From NCBI RefSeq assembly GCF_014695395.1, contig NZ_JACJOF010000013.1:62001-126000 (forward strand): 64,000 nt of DNA, in the 5' to 3' direction. The stretch comes from Nodosilinea sp. FACHB-131 (GTDB lineage Bacteria > Cyanobacteriota > Cyanobacteriia > Phormidesmidales > Phormidesmidaceae). The notes beneath the pieces are model-generated. The model searched no databases. It had not been told where the DNA came from and saw only the letters and a program-made list of their open reading frames with translations. The position numbers and the translations under genes are program-made. Of the stretch, positions 37,122 through 45,194 are shown one piece after another (within the stretch, counting starts at the first letter, position 1; each line of letters starts with the position of its first letter).

Positions 37122-37976
37122 GTGGCAGTCTACAACAATAAAGGCGGCGTAGGCAAAACAACTACTACGCTAAATTTAGCAGCTGCCCTTGCTATATTCA
37201 AAAAGCGAGTATTAATTGTAGACTTTGACCCCAATCAGAGTGATTTAGGGGATGCGCTTAACCTGCCACCACTAAAAGGAAAGATTTTAGATGTTCTTAA
37301 AAGCAAAGAGTCTATTGTTCGAGAGGTTATCAAAACCTATAAATTTGAACATCCCCGATTGAGAGAGCCGTGGGGTTTCGACATTATTCTTGCTGATGAA
37401 GATCTAGTCACTGAGTTTGATGAAGTCAAAGTAAAACAGCAGGTCAAGTTTCATGCCCTACATAGAGTTTTGGAATCTGTACAGCATGATTACGACTACA
37501 TCTTGATAGATGCACCCCCAAATTGGCGAATTTTCGCTCAAAAAGCTGTTTGCGCCGCTGATGTAGTACTTATTCCAGCCCGTCACGACAACTTGCATTC
37601 CTTACAAAATGCAGGTACTGCCATCACAAAGTTTATTCCAGAAGCACAGGCAAGACGGCGGGAAGTGGGCGATTCTGGCCCTATAGCATTGCCTATCTTT
37701 ATGAACAATGCTCTTCGACCTAAAGGTCCTACCGTTCAGTTAATGCATCAGGCAATTGCCAGAATCATTAAGGATACCAAGAAAAATTCGGGAGGTTTCG
37801 ATTTAACACCCTATTTCTACCCTAGATACCGAAAGGGGCACGAAAACCTAAAAATAATTGCTATTCCATACATGGCTTTCATTTCTAAAGCCGATTTTAT
37901 GCACATGCCTGCTGCGTTTGCGTTCAAAGCGGCGCGGGAGCAATACATGAATCTTGCAAGGGAGTACTTTCTCTAA
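37122..37976 (+). CDS. ParA-family ATPase
   Basis: 284-residue ParA/MinD-type P-loop ATPase starting at GTG 37122. The same frame is open upstream to about 36861 and links it to the nuclease-like segment, so in the intact gene this is the C-terminal domain. The deviant Walker A is NNKGGVGKTTTTLNLAAAL (about residue 4), followed by LIVDFDPNQSDLGDALNL and the Walker B region YILIDAPPNW. The FAFKAAREQYMNLAREYF end is helical. The GTG would give a normal ParA N-terminus, so ParA could be made alone. It overlaps the next start by 1 bp (TAATG). G+C is lower than in the flanking regions. Confidence 0.88.
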   Translation: MAVYNNKGGVGKTTTTLNLAAALAIFKKRVLIVDFDPNQSDLGDALNLPPLKGKILDVLKSKESIVREVIKTYKFEHPRLREPWGFDIILADEDLVTEFDEVKVKQQVKFHALHRVLESVQHDYDYILIDAPPNWRIFAQKAVCAADVVLIPARHDNLHSLQNAGTAITKFIPEAQARRREVGDSGPIALPIFMNNALRPKGPTVQLMHQAIARIIKDTKKNSGGFDLTPYFYPRYRKGHENLKIIAIPYMAFISKADFMHMPAAFAFKAAREQYMNLAREYFL

Positions 37977-38656
37977 TGAGCCTTTCAGATGTTGGCAACT
38001 TGATGTGTTTGCCCTTTGACGAAATTGAACCTGGCGAACTTACCGAAGCCCATGAATATCTCATCCAATCAGCCGCTAGCCAGCTTGGGCCAGAGGGACG
38101 CAACTGGGTTCCGCTTGTGGTCAAAGAACTTGGGCCTGATCAGTACCAAGTGATTGGCAATTCGTTTATCTATGCCGTCGCCGCCGAAGCTGGGCTCGAA
38201 GAAGTTTGGTGCATCATTGCGGATGATGCGCCAGAGACCATTGCCATCACTCAAGCATTAGCCCAAGAAACCCTGCCAAAAACTAACCTTTCCACCGCCA
38301 GCCGCGAAGAAATTTCTGCGGCGCTAGATTACTTGATGAGTCAACCCAGCACTCCTCTCAAGGGTGTGAGCCACGCTTCTTTAGTCGCCCGGTTAGATGC
38401 AGCTCCCCGACAGTATTGGAAAAATCTGCAACCAATCACTAAACTCGGCTGCCGCATTACCGCTGGCAAAAAGCTAAAAACGCTAGAGCAAGTTTTTTAC
38501 CTCACGCCAGAGCCCATGCCGGAGGTGATTACAGACCGGCAGCTGCTAGAGTCGCTCAGCACCCAGCAACTCAAAACCATGGCCCAAAAACGCGATTTTA
38601 AGGGACTCTCCAAGCTCAAGAAAGCAGATTTAGTCGCCTTGCTGGCAGCAGCTTAA
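37976..38656 (+). CDS. ParB-like protein with C-terminal Rho-N/SAP-like domain
   Basis: 226-residue protein coupled to ParA by TAATG. Residues 15-90 resemble a ParB N-terminal (ParB/Srx fold) domain: LPFDEIEPGELTEAHEYLIQSAA, then VPLVVKELGPDQYQVIGNSFIYAVAAEAGLEEVWCIIAD, but without the usual GERR signature or a clear central helix-turn-helix. The last 38 residues (LLESLSTQQLKTMAQKRDFKGLSKLKKADLVALL) match the Rho termination factor N-terminal/SAP-like helix-extended-helix fold that binds nucleic acid. This combination is unlike plasmid ParB and suggests a DNA- or RNA-guided role for the ParA partner. Confidence 0.85.
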   Translation: MSLSDVGNLMCLPFDEIEPGELTEAHEYLIQSAASQLGPEGRNWVPLVVKELGPDQYQVIGNSFIYAVAAEAGLEEVWCIIADDAPETIAITQALAQETLPKTNLSTASREEISAALDYLMSQPSTPLKGVSHASLVARLDAAPRQYWKNLQPITKLGCRITAGKKLKTLEQVFYLTPEPMPEVITDRQLLESLSTQQLKTMAQKRDFKGLSKLKKADLVALLAAA

Positions 38657-38769
38657 GCGTTTGATGTGACCACTTACATCTACTTCTACTAATTGCCCTC
38701 AAACGGGCAAGAATTGGGCTCTGAGCACACCGTGCGACCCTATATGTGACTCGGTTGTTGCTCAGAACC

Positions 38770-40428
38770 CTAGGGGGCAAGTTCGCCCATAACCCTAAAT
38801 CGCATGTGGTTAACCGCGATGTCGCCCAGGCGGGTGTCTGGGCTACCCACCGGCAGCACCAGCTTTTCAAAGGATACTTCTTTGCCCATTTCCACATGCC
38901 ACCAGGGCAGGCCCATAAAAAAGCGGGTGGGGTAGGGGCCACCTTCCTGCACATCGTCAGGGTTTGACTCCATGGGCACCCAGCCAAAGCCCGGCACGTA
39001 GAACTCTATCCACACGTGGTTGAAGTCGGGCTCCAGGTAAATGCCGAGCTGGTCGGCATGGGCGGGGCACTTGTAGCGGCCCACAGTGCGGCAGGCAATG
39101 CCGTTGAGACGCATTAGGGCCAGCAGCAGCCCGACGTATTCGCCACAAGAGCCGCGCCCCCGCTGGAGCACAACTTCGGGGGTTTCGATCGCCGGCGTCA
39201 CCGCATAGGACAACTTGTCGTAAACGTAGTTGCGAATGTTGAGCACCTGGCGCAGCAGGTTGGTTTCAGTGCCCACGCTCTCGCGGGCCGCCGCTTGAAT
39301 CGCGGGCCGATCCATCGACAGTTCGTCGTCGTCGATCAGGTAGCGGGGGCCATAGTCCTGGGGTAGGGGTGGAATCGACTCGACCTGGCGAGGGGTGAGC
39401 TGATACTTGATACCGTAAACCTCGACTAGCGCCTTCCAGCCAAAGAGGTGGCGCTGGTTGGGGTCGATGCGGTCAAACCTGAAACAGGCAATGCGATCGC
39501 CCGCCTGCTGCACTTCCGTAAAGGGCAACCCGACAGGCTCTACCGACTTAACTCGCTGGCGATCGGTCGTGGTAGGGAAGGCAATGCGCCACTCCACGTT
39601 TTCTAAGGGCTGAGCGTCCTCGAGGGTGTCGATTTCTTCGACGTAGGTCATTTCCACCAGGTAGCCGGTGGTGCGGCAGTAGTTGGCCTCTTTATACCAG
39701 CGATAGCTGAGGGGATGGATCAGGGTGCGATCGCGAAAGGTTAGCACGAAGGGCTCTTCGCCGTTGGGGTCGTCGCGCACGTAGGGCTCTTCGTCGGCGT
39801 AGGCTACCCAGATCGTGCCGCTCTCGGGGGTGGTGTGGGGCGGCACCGCGATCCCAGTAGGGTTATCAAAGGGGGTGAGCATTTTGACCACCAGCTCGCC
39901 CGTGGCGCGATCGAGACAGTAGACGGTTTGCTCAGTCTGGTCGCAGGCCCACAGATAGTCGCCCCACACCGAGAGATTTTCGACCCCAATGCCCGGGGCC
40001 GAAAACTGAGTAATGCGCTGCCCCGAGGTGCGATCGCAGACAAAAATACAGCCCCCCTTTTTGCAGCTGATGTAGAGGGTGTTTTCCCACACGGCGATGC
40101 CATCGGCGGGGTAGGGCAGCGTCAGCAGAGGCTCGGGCTGCATGGCGCTGAGGGTGGTGGTGTAGACAGTGTGATCGCAGCTAAACCACAGCTGATCCTG
40201 CCAGCAGGCAATTCCCGTTGCCCCATAAAAAGCCTCAGCCTGAAAAGTATTGAGAATTTCTACCTGTTCGGTTTGGGGGTCAAGACGCAGCAGGTAGCCG
40301 CGAAAGGGGTCTACCGCCAGCAGGTGGTCGCCCTGCAGGGCGAGGCCATAGAGCGCCTTAACTCCAATCGGCTGAAGCAGTGAAGCACCCGCCAGGGGCA
40401 GGGCCGGGGACATAGAAGGATCAGGCAT
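38770..40428 (-). CDS. Transglutaminase-like protein with N-terminal beta-propeller
   Basis: 552-residue protein. Residues about 20-225 form a series of short beta repeats (for example LYGLALQGDHLLAVDPFRGYLLRLDP, DGIAVWENTLYIS, IGVENLSVWGDYLWACD) consistent with an NHL/PQQ-like propeller. A transglutaminase-like cysteine-protease domain at about 390-500 has the Cys in RGSCGEYVGL (about 424) and His in FNHVWIEFY (about 469), followed by PMESNPDD supplying the third residue. It has no signal peptide. The family is known mainly as a C-terminal core; the propeller fusion suggests ligand or cell-wall peptide recognition. It is monocistronic. Confidence 0.85.
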   Translation of the reverse strand: MPDPSMSPALPLAGASLLQPIGVKALYGLALQGDHLLAVDPFRGYLLRLDPQTEQVEILNTFQAEAFYGATGIACWQDQLWFSCDHTVYTTTLSAMQPEPLLTLPYPADGIAVWENTLYISCKKGGCIFVCDRTSGQRITQFSAPGIGVENLSVWGDYLWACDQTEQTVYCLDRATGELVVKMLTPFDNPTGIAVPPHTTPESGTIWVAYADEEPYVRDDPNGEEPFVLTFRDRTLIHPLSYRWYKEANYCRTTGYLVEMTYVEEIDTLEDAQPLENVEWRIAFPTTTDRQRVKSVEPVGLPFTEVQQAGDRIACFRFDRIDPNQRHLFGWKALVEVYGIKYQLTPRQVESIPPLPQDYGPRYLIDDDELSMDRPAIQAAARESVGTETNLLRQVLNIRNYVYDKLSYAVTPAIETPEVVLQRGRGSCGEYVGLLLALMRLNGIACRTVGRYKCPAHADQLGIYLEPDFNHVWIEFYVPGFGWVPMESNPDDVQEGGPYPTRFFMGLPWWHVEMGKEVSFEKLVLPVGSPDTRLGDIAVNHMRFRVMGELAP

Positions 40429-40572
40429 AACCAGCGGAGCAACCCAAAATGAAGATAGCTAGCGGAGCCGGAACCGTATCCGCTCAGGTCATATCCTAGG
40501 GGACTAAGACAGCAAAAAGTGTAGTTTCCCTAGCCCATCGTAAGAAAACTGTAGCTAATCCCTTTGATTGGA

Positions 40573-40734
40573 GAGGTGGGGAAGATAGGGAAGGTGAGGA
40601 GGATGAGGGAGGTGGGGAAGATAGGGAAGGTGAGGAGGATGAGGGAGGTAGGGAAGGTGAGGAAGTAGGGCAGACAAGAGAGTTTTTGTCACCCCGCCTC
40701 ATCTCCTCATCTTCCTCATCCCCTCACCTTCCCC
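40573..40734. repeat. 36-bp polypurine tandem repeat with inverted arm
   Basis: A purine-rich unit of 36 bp occurs at 40573-40608 and 40609-40644, with a shorter variant after it. A pyrimidine stretch, CCTCATCCCCTCACCTTCCCC at 40714-40734 (21 nt), is the near-complement of part of the unit. The result is a low-complexity hairpin-forming element in non-coding DNA, just downstream of the small gene on the minus strand. Confidence 0.85.
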
Positions 40735-40740
40735 ATCGCC

Positions 40741-40908
40741 CTATTCGCCTTCCTGGCTAATCTGCTGCTCCACGGTGCTAATTGCGGCATTGAGGGCAGC
40801 TAGGCGAGCTTCTAGGGAATCGCGCCAGGATTTCATCATCTCTAACTTATGGCGCTGGTACTGGCGACGAGATTCGGCGGAAGGGGGGGCACAAAGTGGA
40901 AAAAACAT
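40741..40908 (-). CDS. Small hypothetical protein, 55 aa
   Basis: Read directly from the reverse strand: ATG at 40908, stop at 40741, 55 residues beginning MFFPLCAPPSAESRRQYQ and continuing HKLEMMKSWRDSLEARLAAL, then NAAISTVEQQISQEGE. The second half is an amphipathic helix with heptad-like leucine/alanine spacing, so a small coiled coil is likely. I recall small proteins of this type from other cyanobacteria but have no name for it. The opposite-strand ORF over it has no protein-like features. Confidence 0.55.
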   Translation of the reverse strand: MFFPLCAPPSAESRRQYQRHKLEMMKSWRDSLEARLAALNAAISTVEQQISQEGE

Positions 40909-41511
40909 GGGGAATCTGGGGGTTAGATGGATAGTGAGAGACGCACCCTTTCTCCTGGAGAGAGACCAAGCAACAACTCTGCTCAGGGCTATTCTGTAGG
41001 TTCTGCGGTAGCGCTAGACTGCCTAGAGGTGCTCACGACAGCCCACCCCAAGGGAACCGCCAGCCGCTGATAGAACAATTGCATTAGGCCTACTCTGAAT
41101 CTAGCTCAGCTAGAAAAAGATCGCTTCCTCCAGGTGGCAGACCACCAGTTTCGGTGGCTCATGAGGCGCAGGCGGGCGGGTAACAGTAGGCTCAAATTAG
41201 GGTTAGTCGGGAAATATGGCGATCGCCCAGGGAACCAGCCGCCCAACCACGGCGATGGTTAATCGAGACTCTTGGCGATTTCGCCACCGACAACCATGGC
41301 TAACCCTGGCAACCTCTGCCGCCGCTCCTGCGATTAATGATACCTAGCATCCCTATCTGGATGGCAACCCTGGCCGAGCTTTCTCCAACCCGGTGGAGCC
41401 TTGGCTGGAAAGGGTTATTTTTGCGGGGTGAAGGTGCATGATAGCGGTGACAATAGTCAACGCTATTGCTCAAAAATGTAGATTTTTATACGTTTTAGAC
41501 CAAATACCTCT
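40909..41511. other. 603-bp intergenic region
   Basis: It lies between the small minus-strand gene and the alpha-amylase gene. No supported ORF, RNA or terminator was recognised. It contains HIP1-like GGCGATCGCC and an AT-rich 100 bp before the amylase start that may hold its promoter. Confidence 0.4.
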
Positions 41512-43044
41512 ATGTGGAAAATCGTCTTGGGTGCAGTTTCGGCCAGCAGCCTATTGGGCCTGGTAATGCTGCTTTCCCCCAGTGCCTTAGTTCCAGCACT
41601 GTCATCTGAAGTCTCACTGACCCAAGCACCAGCCGCAACCGCCCCCACGACCCTAGTGCACCTGTTTGAATGGACCTGGACCGACATTGCCACCGAGTGC
41701 GAAACCTACCTCGGCCCTAACGGCTATCGGGCGGTGCAAATTTCGCCGCCCCACGAGCACATTGTCTTAGCTGACTATGGCTATCCCTGGTGGCAGCGCT
41801 ACCAGGTAGTGAGCTATCAGCTCGAAAGCCGCAGCGGCAGCCGCGCCGATCTACAGGTCATGATCGATCGCTGCCGGGAAGCTGGGGTCGCCATCTACGC
41901 CGATGCCGTCATCAACCACATGACCGGGTTCGAGAGTGGAGTGGGCAGCGCCGGTACGCGGTTTAGCAAGTACGACTATCCTGACCTCTACGCCCCCGAA
42001 GACTTTCACAACTGCCGCCAGCCTGTCACCGACTACGACGACGCCGAAAACGTCACCCAGTGCGAGCTGGTGGGCCTAGCCGACCTCAACACCGGTTCCG
42101 GTGCTGTGCAGGCGACCATCGTCGACTACATGAGCGAACTGGTCGACATGGGTGTAGCGGGCTTTCGCATCGATGCTGCTAAACACATTCGCAACGAAGA
42201 GCTAGGACAAATTTTAGACCGACTGCGCGATCGCCACCCTGAGACCGCTCTCTACATCTATCAAGAAGTGATCGACCCTGGCACCGAGGCCATTCGCAAA
42301 CAGGACTATTACGACAGCGGCAATGTGCTCGACTTTAAGTATGGGCGTTTTATCGGCGAAGCCTTTTTAGGCCTAGAGGGCCAAACCCTAGCCAACTTGC
42401 AAACCCTGGGCGAGGGCTGGGGCCTGGCCCCCTCTAGCCGGGCAGTGGTTTTTACCGACAACCACGACAAACAGCGGGGCCACGGCGGCGGCGGCGACTA
42501 CCTCACCTACAAAAACGACGACCTCTACGCCCTGGCCAACGTGTTTATGCTGGCCTTTCCCTACGGCAAACCCCAAGTGATGTCGAGCTTTGCCTTTGAC
42601 GACCCCGAACAGGGGCCACCCGCCGATGCCAACGGCACCACCCGCCCCGTCTACCAAAATGATCAGGCCAACTGCTTTGACGTATGGGTCTGCGAGCACC
42701 GCTGGCCCGCCATTTCTGGCATGGTCGGCTTTCGCAACGCCACCCAGCCCGTAGCTGAAGTTACCGACTGGTGGAGCAACCAGGCCAATCAGATCGCCTT
42801 TGGCCGAGGCGATCGCGGCTTTGTAGCCATCAACCGCGAGGCCGAACCCCTTACTCACACTTTTCAAACCCAGCTGCCCCAGGGCCGCTACTGCAACGTG
42901 GTGCAGGGCGGGCTCAACATCGACGGCACCGCATGCGCCAACGAGGCCAAAGTCGTGCTGGTCAACCGCGCGGGACAGTTCACCGCCACCCTACCCGAAA
43001 TGACTGCCCTGGCCATTCACGTAGAAGCAAAGCTCCGCCGCTAG
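41512..43044 (+). CDS. Secreted alpha-amylase, GH13, animal-type
   Basis: 510-residue exported GH13 enzyme that hydrolyses internal alpha-1,4 bonds of starch or glycogen. An N-terminal signal peptide of about 30 residues ends in an Ala-rich region. The catalytic triad is Asp in GFRIDAAKH (about 220), Glu in YIYQEVID (about 253) and Asp in FTDNHDKQRG (about 316). The motifs VHLFEWTWTDIATECE and TDNHDKQRGHGGGG resemble the animal/actinobacterial chloride-dependent group more than bacterial AmyE or plant-type enzymes. A C-terminal beta domain (about 420-510) completes the normal length. It appears monocistronic. Horizontal acquisition is possible. Confidence 0.93.
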   Translation: MWKIVLGAVSASSLLGLVMLLSPSALVPALSSEVSLTQAPAATAPTTLVHLFEWTWTDIATECETYLGPNGYRAVQISPPHEHIVLADYGYPWWQRYQVVSYQLESRSGSRADLQVMIDRCREAGVAIYADAVINHMTGFESGVGSAGTRFSKYDYPDLYAPEDFHNCRQPVTDYDDAENVTQCELVGLADLNTGSGAVQATIVDYMSELVDMGVAGFRIDAAKHIRNEELGQILDRLRDRHPETALYIYQEVIDPGTEAIRKQDYYDSGNVLDFKYGRFIGEAFLGLEGQTLANLQTLGEGWGLAPSSRAVVFTDNHDKQRGHGGGGDYLTYKNDDLYALANVFMLAFPYGKPQVMSSFAFDDPEQGPPADANGTTRPVYQNDQANCFDVWVCEHRWPAISGMVGFRNATQPVAEVTDWWSNQANQIAFGRGDRGFVAINREAEPLTHTFQTQLPQGRYCNVVQGGLNIDGTACANEAKVVLVNRAGQFTATLPEMTALAIHVEAKLRR

Positions 43045-43073
43045 CTTGACAGAACAACGGTTTGTTCACAGCA

Positions 43074-43093
43074 GTATGCACAATCGTACATAC
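43074..43093. promoter_or_regulatory. 20-bp imperfect palindrome upstream of brnTA
   Basis: GTATG (43074-43078) and CATAC (43089-43093) are the outer arms; 16 of 20 positions are symmetric. It lies 11 bp upstream of the brnT start, where autoregulatory BrnA dimers bind in known systems. A TTGACA occurs at 43046-43051 without a well-spaced -10. Confidence 0.5.
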
Positions 43094-43103
43094 TATTATT
43101 GAC

Positions 43104-43373
43104 ATGGTATACCAGTGGAGCCCTGACAAGGCAGCAGCCAATCTACGCAAGCATGGCATTGAGTTTGCTGATGCCGTCTTCGTTTTCTCCGATGACTTAG
43201 CGATCACGATTTCAGACGAACGCTTTGATGAGGAACGGTTCGTCACCATTGGCACAGACGCAGTTGGCAGGGTGCTGGTGATTATCTACACGTTGCGAGG
43301 CAATGAGATTCGGATTATCTCCGCCCGCAAAGCTACGCGGCAAGAACGACACCAGTATGAGGAGGAATTGTGA
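43104..43373 (+). CDS. brnT: BrnT-type toxin (RelE-like RNase)
   Basis: 89-residue BrnT family protein from ATG 43104 (MVYQWSPDKAAANLRKHGI). The family motif pattern FEWDxxKAxxNxxKHGVxF is visible, followed by DERFDEERFVTIGTD and the C-terminal IRIISARKATRQERHQYEE. BrnT is a ribonuclease toxin with a RelE-like fold whose activity is held in check by BrnA. The longer frame from 43062 is not supported. It ends with a 1-bp overlap with the antitoxin ATG (TGATG), the usual translational coupling. Confidence 0.9.
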   Translation: MVYQWSPDKAAANLRKHGIEFADAVFVFSDDLAITISDERFDEERFVTIGTDAVGRVLVIIYTLRGNEIRIISARKATRQERHQYEEEL

Positions 43374-43630
43374 TGGAAGCAGAATACGACTTTAGTCAAG
43401 GCAAACGAGGCGCAATTAGCCCCACGCCTGCGGGAAAAACTCGTATAACCATTCGCCTAGATGACGACGTTTTAGCCTGGTTTCGTGAACAGGTGAATTT
43501 AGCGGGCGGAGGTAATTACCAGACGCTAATCAATCAAGCGTTGCGAAACCACATACAGCAAGCCCATCAGACCTTAGAAGACACTGTACGTCGAGTCATA
43601 CGCGAAGAACTTGACCGCATCGAGCGATAG
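43373..43630 (+). CDS. brnA: BrnA-type antitoxin
   Basis: 85-residue BrnA antitoxin. It has a ribbon-helix-helix DNA-binding part (GKTRITIRLDDDVLAWFREQVNLAGGGNYQTLINQALRNHI) with the characteristic ITIRLDxDVLxWF start, then a C-terminal tail (DTVRRVIREELDRIER). The ATG at 43373 is preferred over GTG 43370; GGAGGAA at 43361 gives the Shine-Dalgarno. Gene order toxin-antitoxin is normal for BrnTA. Confidence 0.9.
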   Translation: MEAEYDFSQGKRGAISPTPAGKTRITIRLDDDVLAWFREQVNLAGGGNYQTLINQALRNHIQQAHQTLEDTVRRVIREELDRIER

Positions 43631-43685
43631 ATACGCGGCTAAATCAACAAGGTTATAGGTTAATTAGCCTAAGCAAAGCTTGGTC

Positions 43686-44288
43686 CTACTCAGCATCGGG
43701 CGCTGGTTTTTTCGAGCGGTAAAACGCCTTGATCGCAAACCGCACCAGCAAAATGAAGAAGGCCAGCACCAGCACAAACATGACGATGGGGGCCACCAGA
43801 GCCAGCAGCGAGATCACAATCGCCCCGATCAGCTCCACCCCGGCAATGATTAAGTTCGTTGCGCCGCCTGTAGTGGCGGTAGAGACCAAGCGAGTTAGGC
43901 CGTTGAGCCCCTTCACCGTAGCAGCGGCTCCGCCCCCGGCCACGATCGCGACGCTCCACTGGGCAAAGGGGTCAAGCTGATTGGCGGCGATCGCCATCAG
44001 CAGCGTACCCGCCACCGCCGCCACCGGCAGCGCCACCGTGTCGATCACGTTGTCGAGCCAGGGCACGCTGTAGGCCAAAATTTCGACCACCAGGGCAATG
44101 GAAAGACTGACAAAGGCGGTGGAGCTGCTCAGCCAGGTCATGCCGCTAGTCAGCTCTAGGTGGCCGAACAGGGCGGCGGCACTCAGCACCCAAAAGGGCA
44201 CCACCACTCGAAACCCGGCGGCAACGCCTAGGCCCAGGCCCAGGCCAATGCTCTCCAACAGTTGCAGATCCATAAGGTTTAGAGCCAT
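43686..44288 (-). CDS. DUF4126 family membrane protein
   Basis: 200-residue integral membrane protein of the DUF4126 family, function unknown. There are five or six hydrophobic segments, including LGLGLGVAAGFRVVVPFWVLSAAALFG at the N-terminus and a long C-terminal pair (IAGVELIGAIVISLLALVAP, IVMFVLVLAFFILLVRFAI). The Gly-rich GLGLGLGVAAGFR motif is typical of the family. It ends with a short charged tail. It is the downstream-most gene of a run of minus-strand genes, with about 100 bp to the next, so cotranscription with the SDR is possible. Confidence 0.87.
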   Translation of the reverse strand: MALNLMDLQLLESIGLGLGLGVAAGFRVVVPFWVLSAAALFGHLELTSGMTWLSSSTAFVSLSIALVVEILAYSVPWLDNVIDTVALPVAAVAGTLLMAIAANQLDPFAQWSVAIVAGGGAAATVKGLNGLTRLVSTATTGGATNLIIAGVELIGAIVISLLALVAPIVMFVLVLAFFILLVRFAIKAFYRSKKPAPDAE

Positions 44289-44388
44289 GGCGCGTCCTTC
44301 CCCAACTATTCCTAAATGCCGGTCCTTGGCCTAAGAATAGCCCCCGAGCTAGCCGGCAACAACCCCAGAGATCTGTGGTGGCCTAGCT

Positions 44389-45159
44389 CTACCACGGCAA
44401 GCGGCTGCCGTCCCAGCTAAAGAATTCGCCGCTGTCGGCGGGGGTGAGGCCGTCCATCACCGCCATTAGCTGCGCTACCGTGCGCTCCACTGAAAACAAC
44501 TTCTCCGGCGGCACCCCCCGCTGAAAGGGCTCTGACAGACGGGTATCGGTGGTGCCGGGGTGCAGCAGGGCCAGGGTGGTGTTGGGGCTGCGGCGAGCGT
44601 ACTCCAGTGAGGCCGTTTTTATGAACATGTTCAACGCAGCCTTGGAAGCCCGGTAGCCATACCAACCTCCTAAGTGATTGTCGCCAATGCTGCCCACCTT
44701 AGCCGATATGGCAGCAAAAATGCTGGGCTGATCGTGCTTGAGCAGAGGCTGCAGATGCTTGGCCAACAGCACCGCGCCAAAGGCATTGGTTTGGAACGAT
44801 CGCATCAAATTTTCGCTGGTGAGCTGCCGCAGGCTCTTCTCAGGCTGAAAGTCGCCGTCGTGGAGCACGCCCACGCAGTACACCACCCGGTGCAGCCGCG
44901 GGGTCAGGGTTTGGATCTGGGCGATCGCCCCCTCGATCGTTCCCTCATCGGTAACATCTACCGGCAGGCACGTGAGCTGAGGTGACTGTTCGGCCAGCGC
45001 CAGCAGCTCCTGGGCCGTCTCGGGCCGACGGTAGGTGCCATACACCCGCTCAAAGCGTCCATCGGCCAGCAACTGCCGCACAAAGCCCAGGCCAATGCCC
45101 TGGCTAGCACCCACCACTAAAGCAACCTGGCGATCGCGTTGCAACAATTCAGCAGTCAT
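44389..45159 (-). CDS. Short-chain dehydrogenase/reductase (SDR), C-factor-like
   Basis: 256-residue SDR. The cofactor motif is LVVGASQGIGLGFVRQL (GxxxGxG). The catalytic pair is in WYGYRASKAALNMF (YxxxK) with an upstream Ser region in AISAKVGSIGDN. The NNAG position reads VYCVGVLHDG, a variation seen in the CsgA/C-factor SDR group. The substrate is unknown; the adjacent lipid acyltransferase gene in the same orientation (35 bp upstream) hints at a lipid or fatty-acyl role, which is inference. Confidence 0.88.
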   Translation of the reverse strand: MTAELLQRDRQVALVVGASQGIGLGFVRQLLADGRFERVYGTYRRPETAQELLALAEQSPQLTCLPVDVTDEGTIEGAIAQIQTLTPRLHRVVYCVGVLHDGDFQPEKSLRQLTSENLMRSFQTNAFGAVLLAKHLQPLLKHDQPSIFAAISAKVGSIGDNHLGGWYGYRASKAALNMFIKTASLEYARRSPNTTLALLHPGTTDTRLSEPFQRGVPPEKLFSVERTVAQLMAVMDGLTPADSGEFFSWDGSRLPW

Positions 45160-45194
45160 GACGGCTTACCATCCCCCAGCGTTGAACCCCTGGA

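Noticed and set aside
37122-38656. Ordinary plasmid parAB partition locus
   Set aside because: ParB-like protein lacks the GERR motif and central HTH, the ParA frame joins a nuclease-like domain, and no replication gene is nearby.
40573-40734. CRISPR array
   Set aside because: 36-bp period but no spacers; low-complexity purine tract.
40775-40999. 74-aa plus-strand ORF
   Set aside because: Arg/Trp-rich with no family signal; the opposite strand encodes a better small protein.
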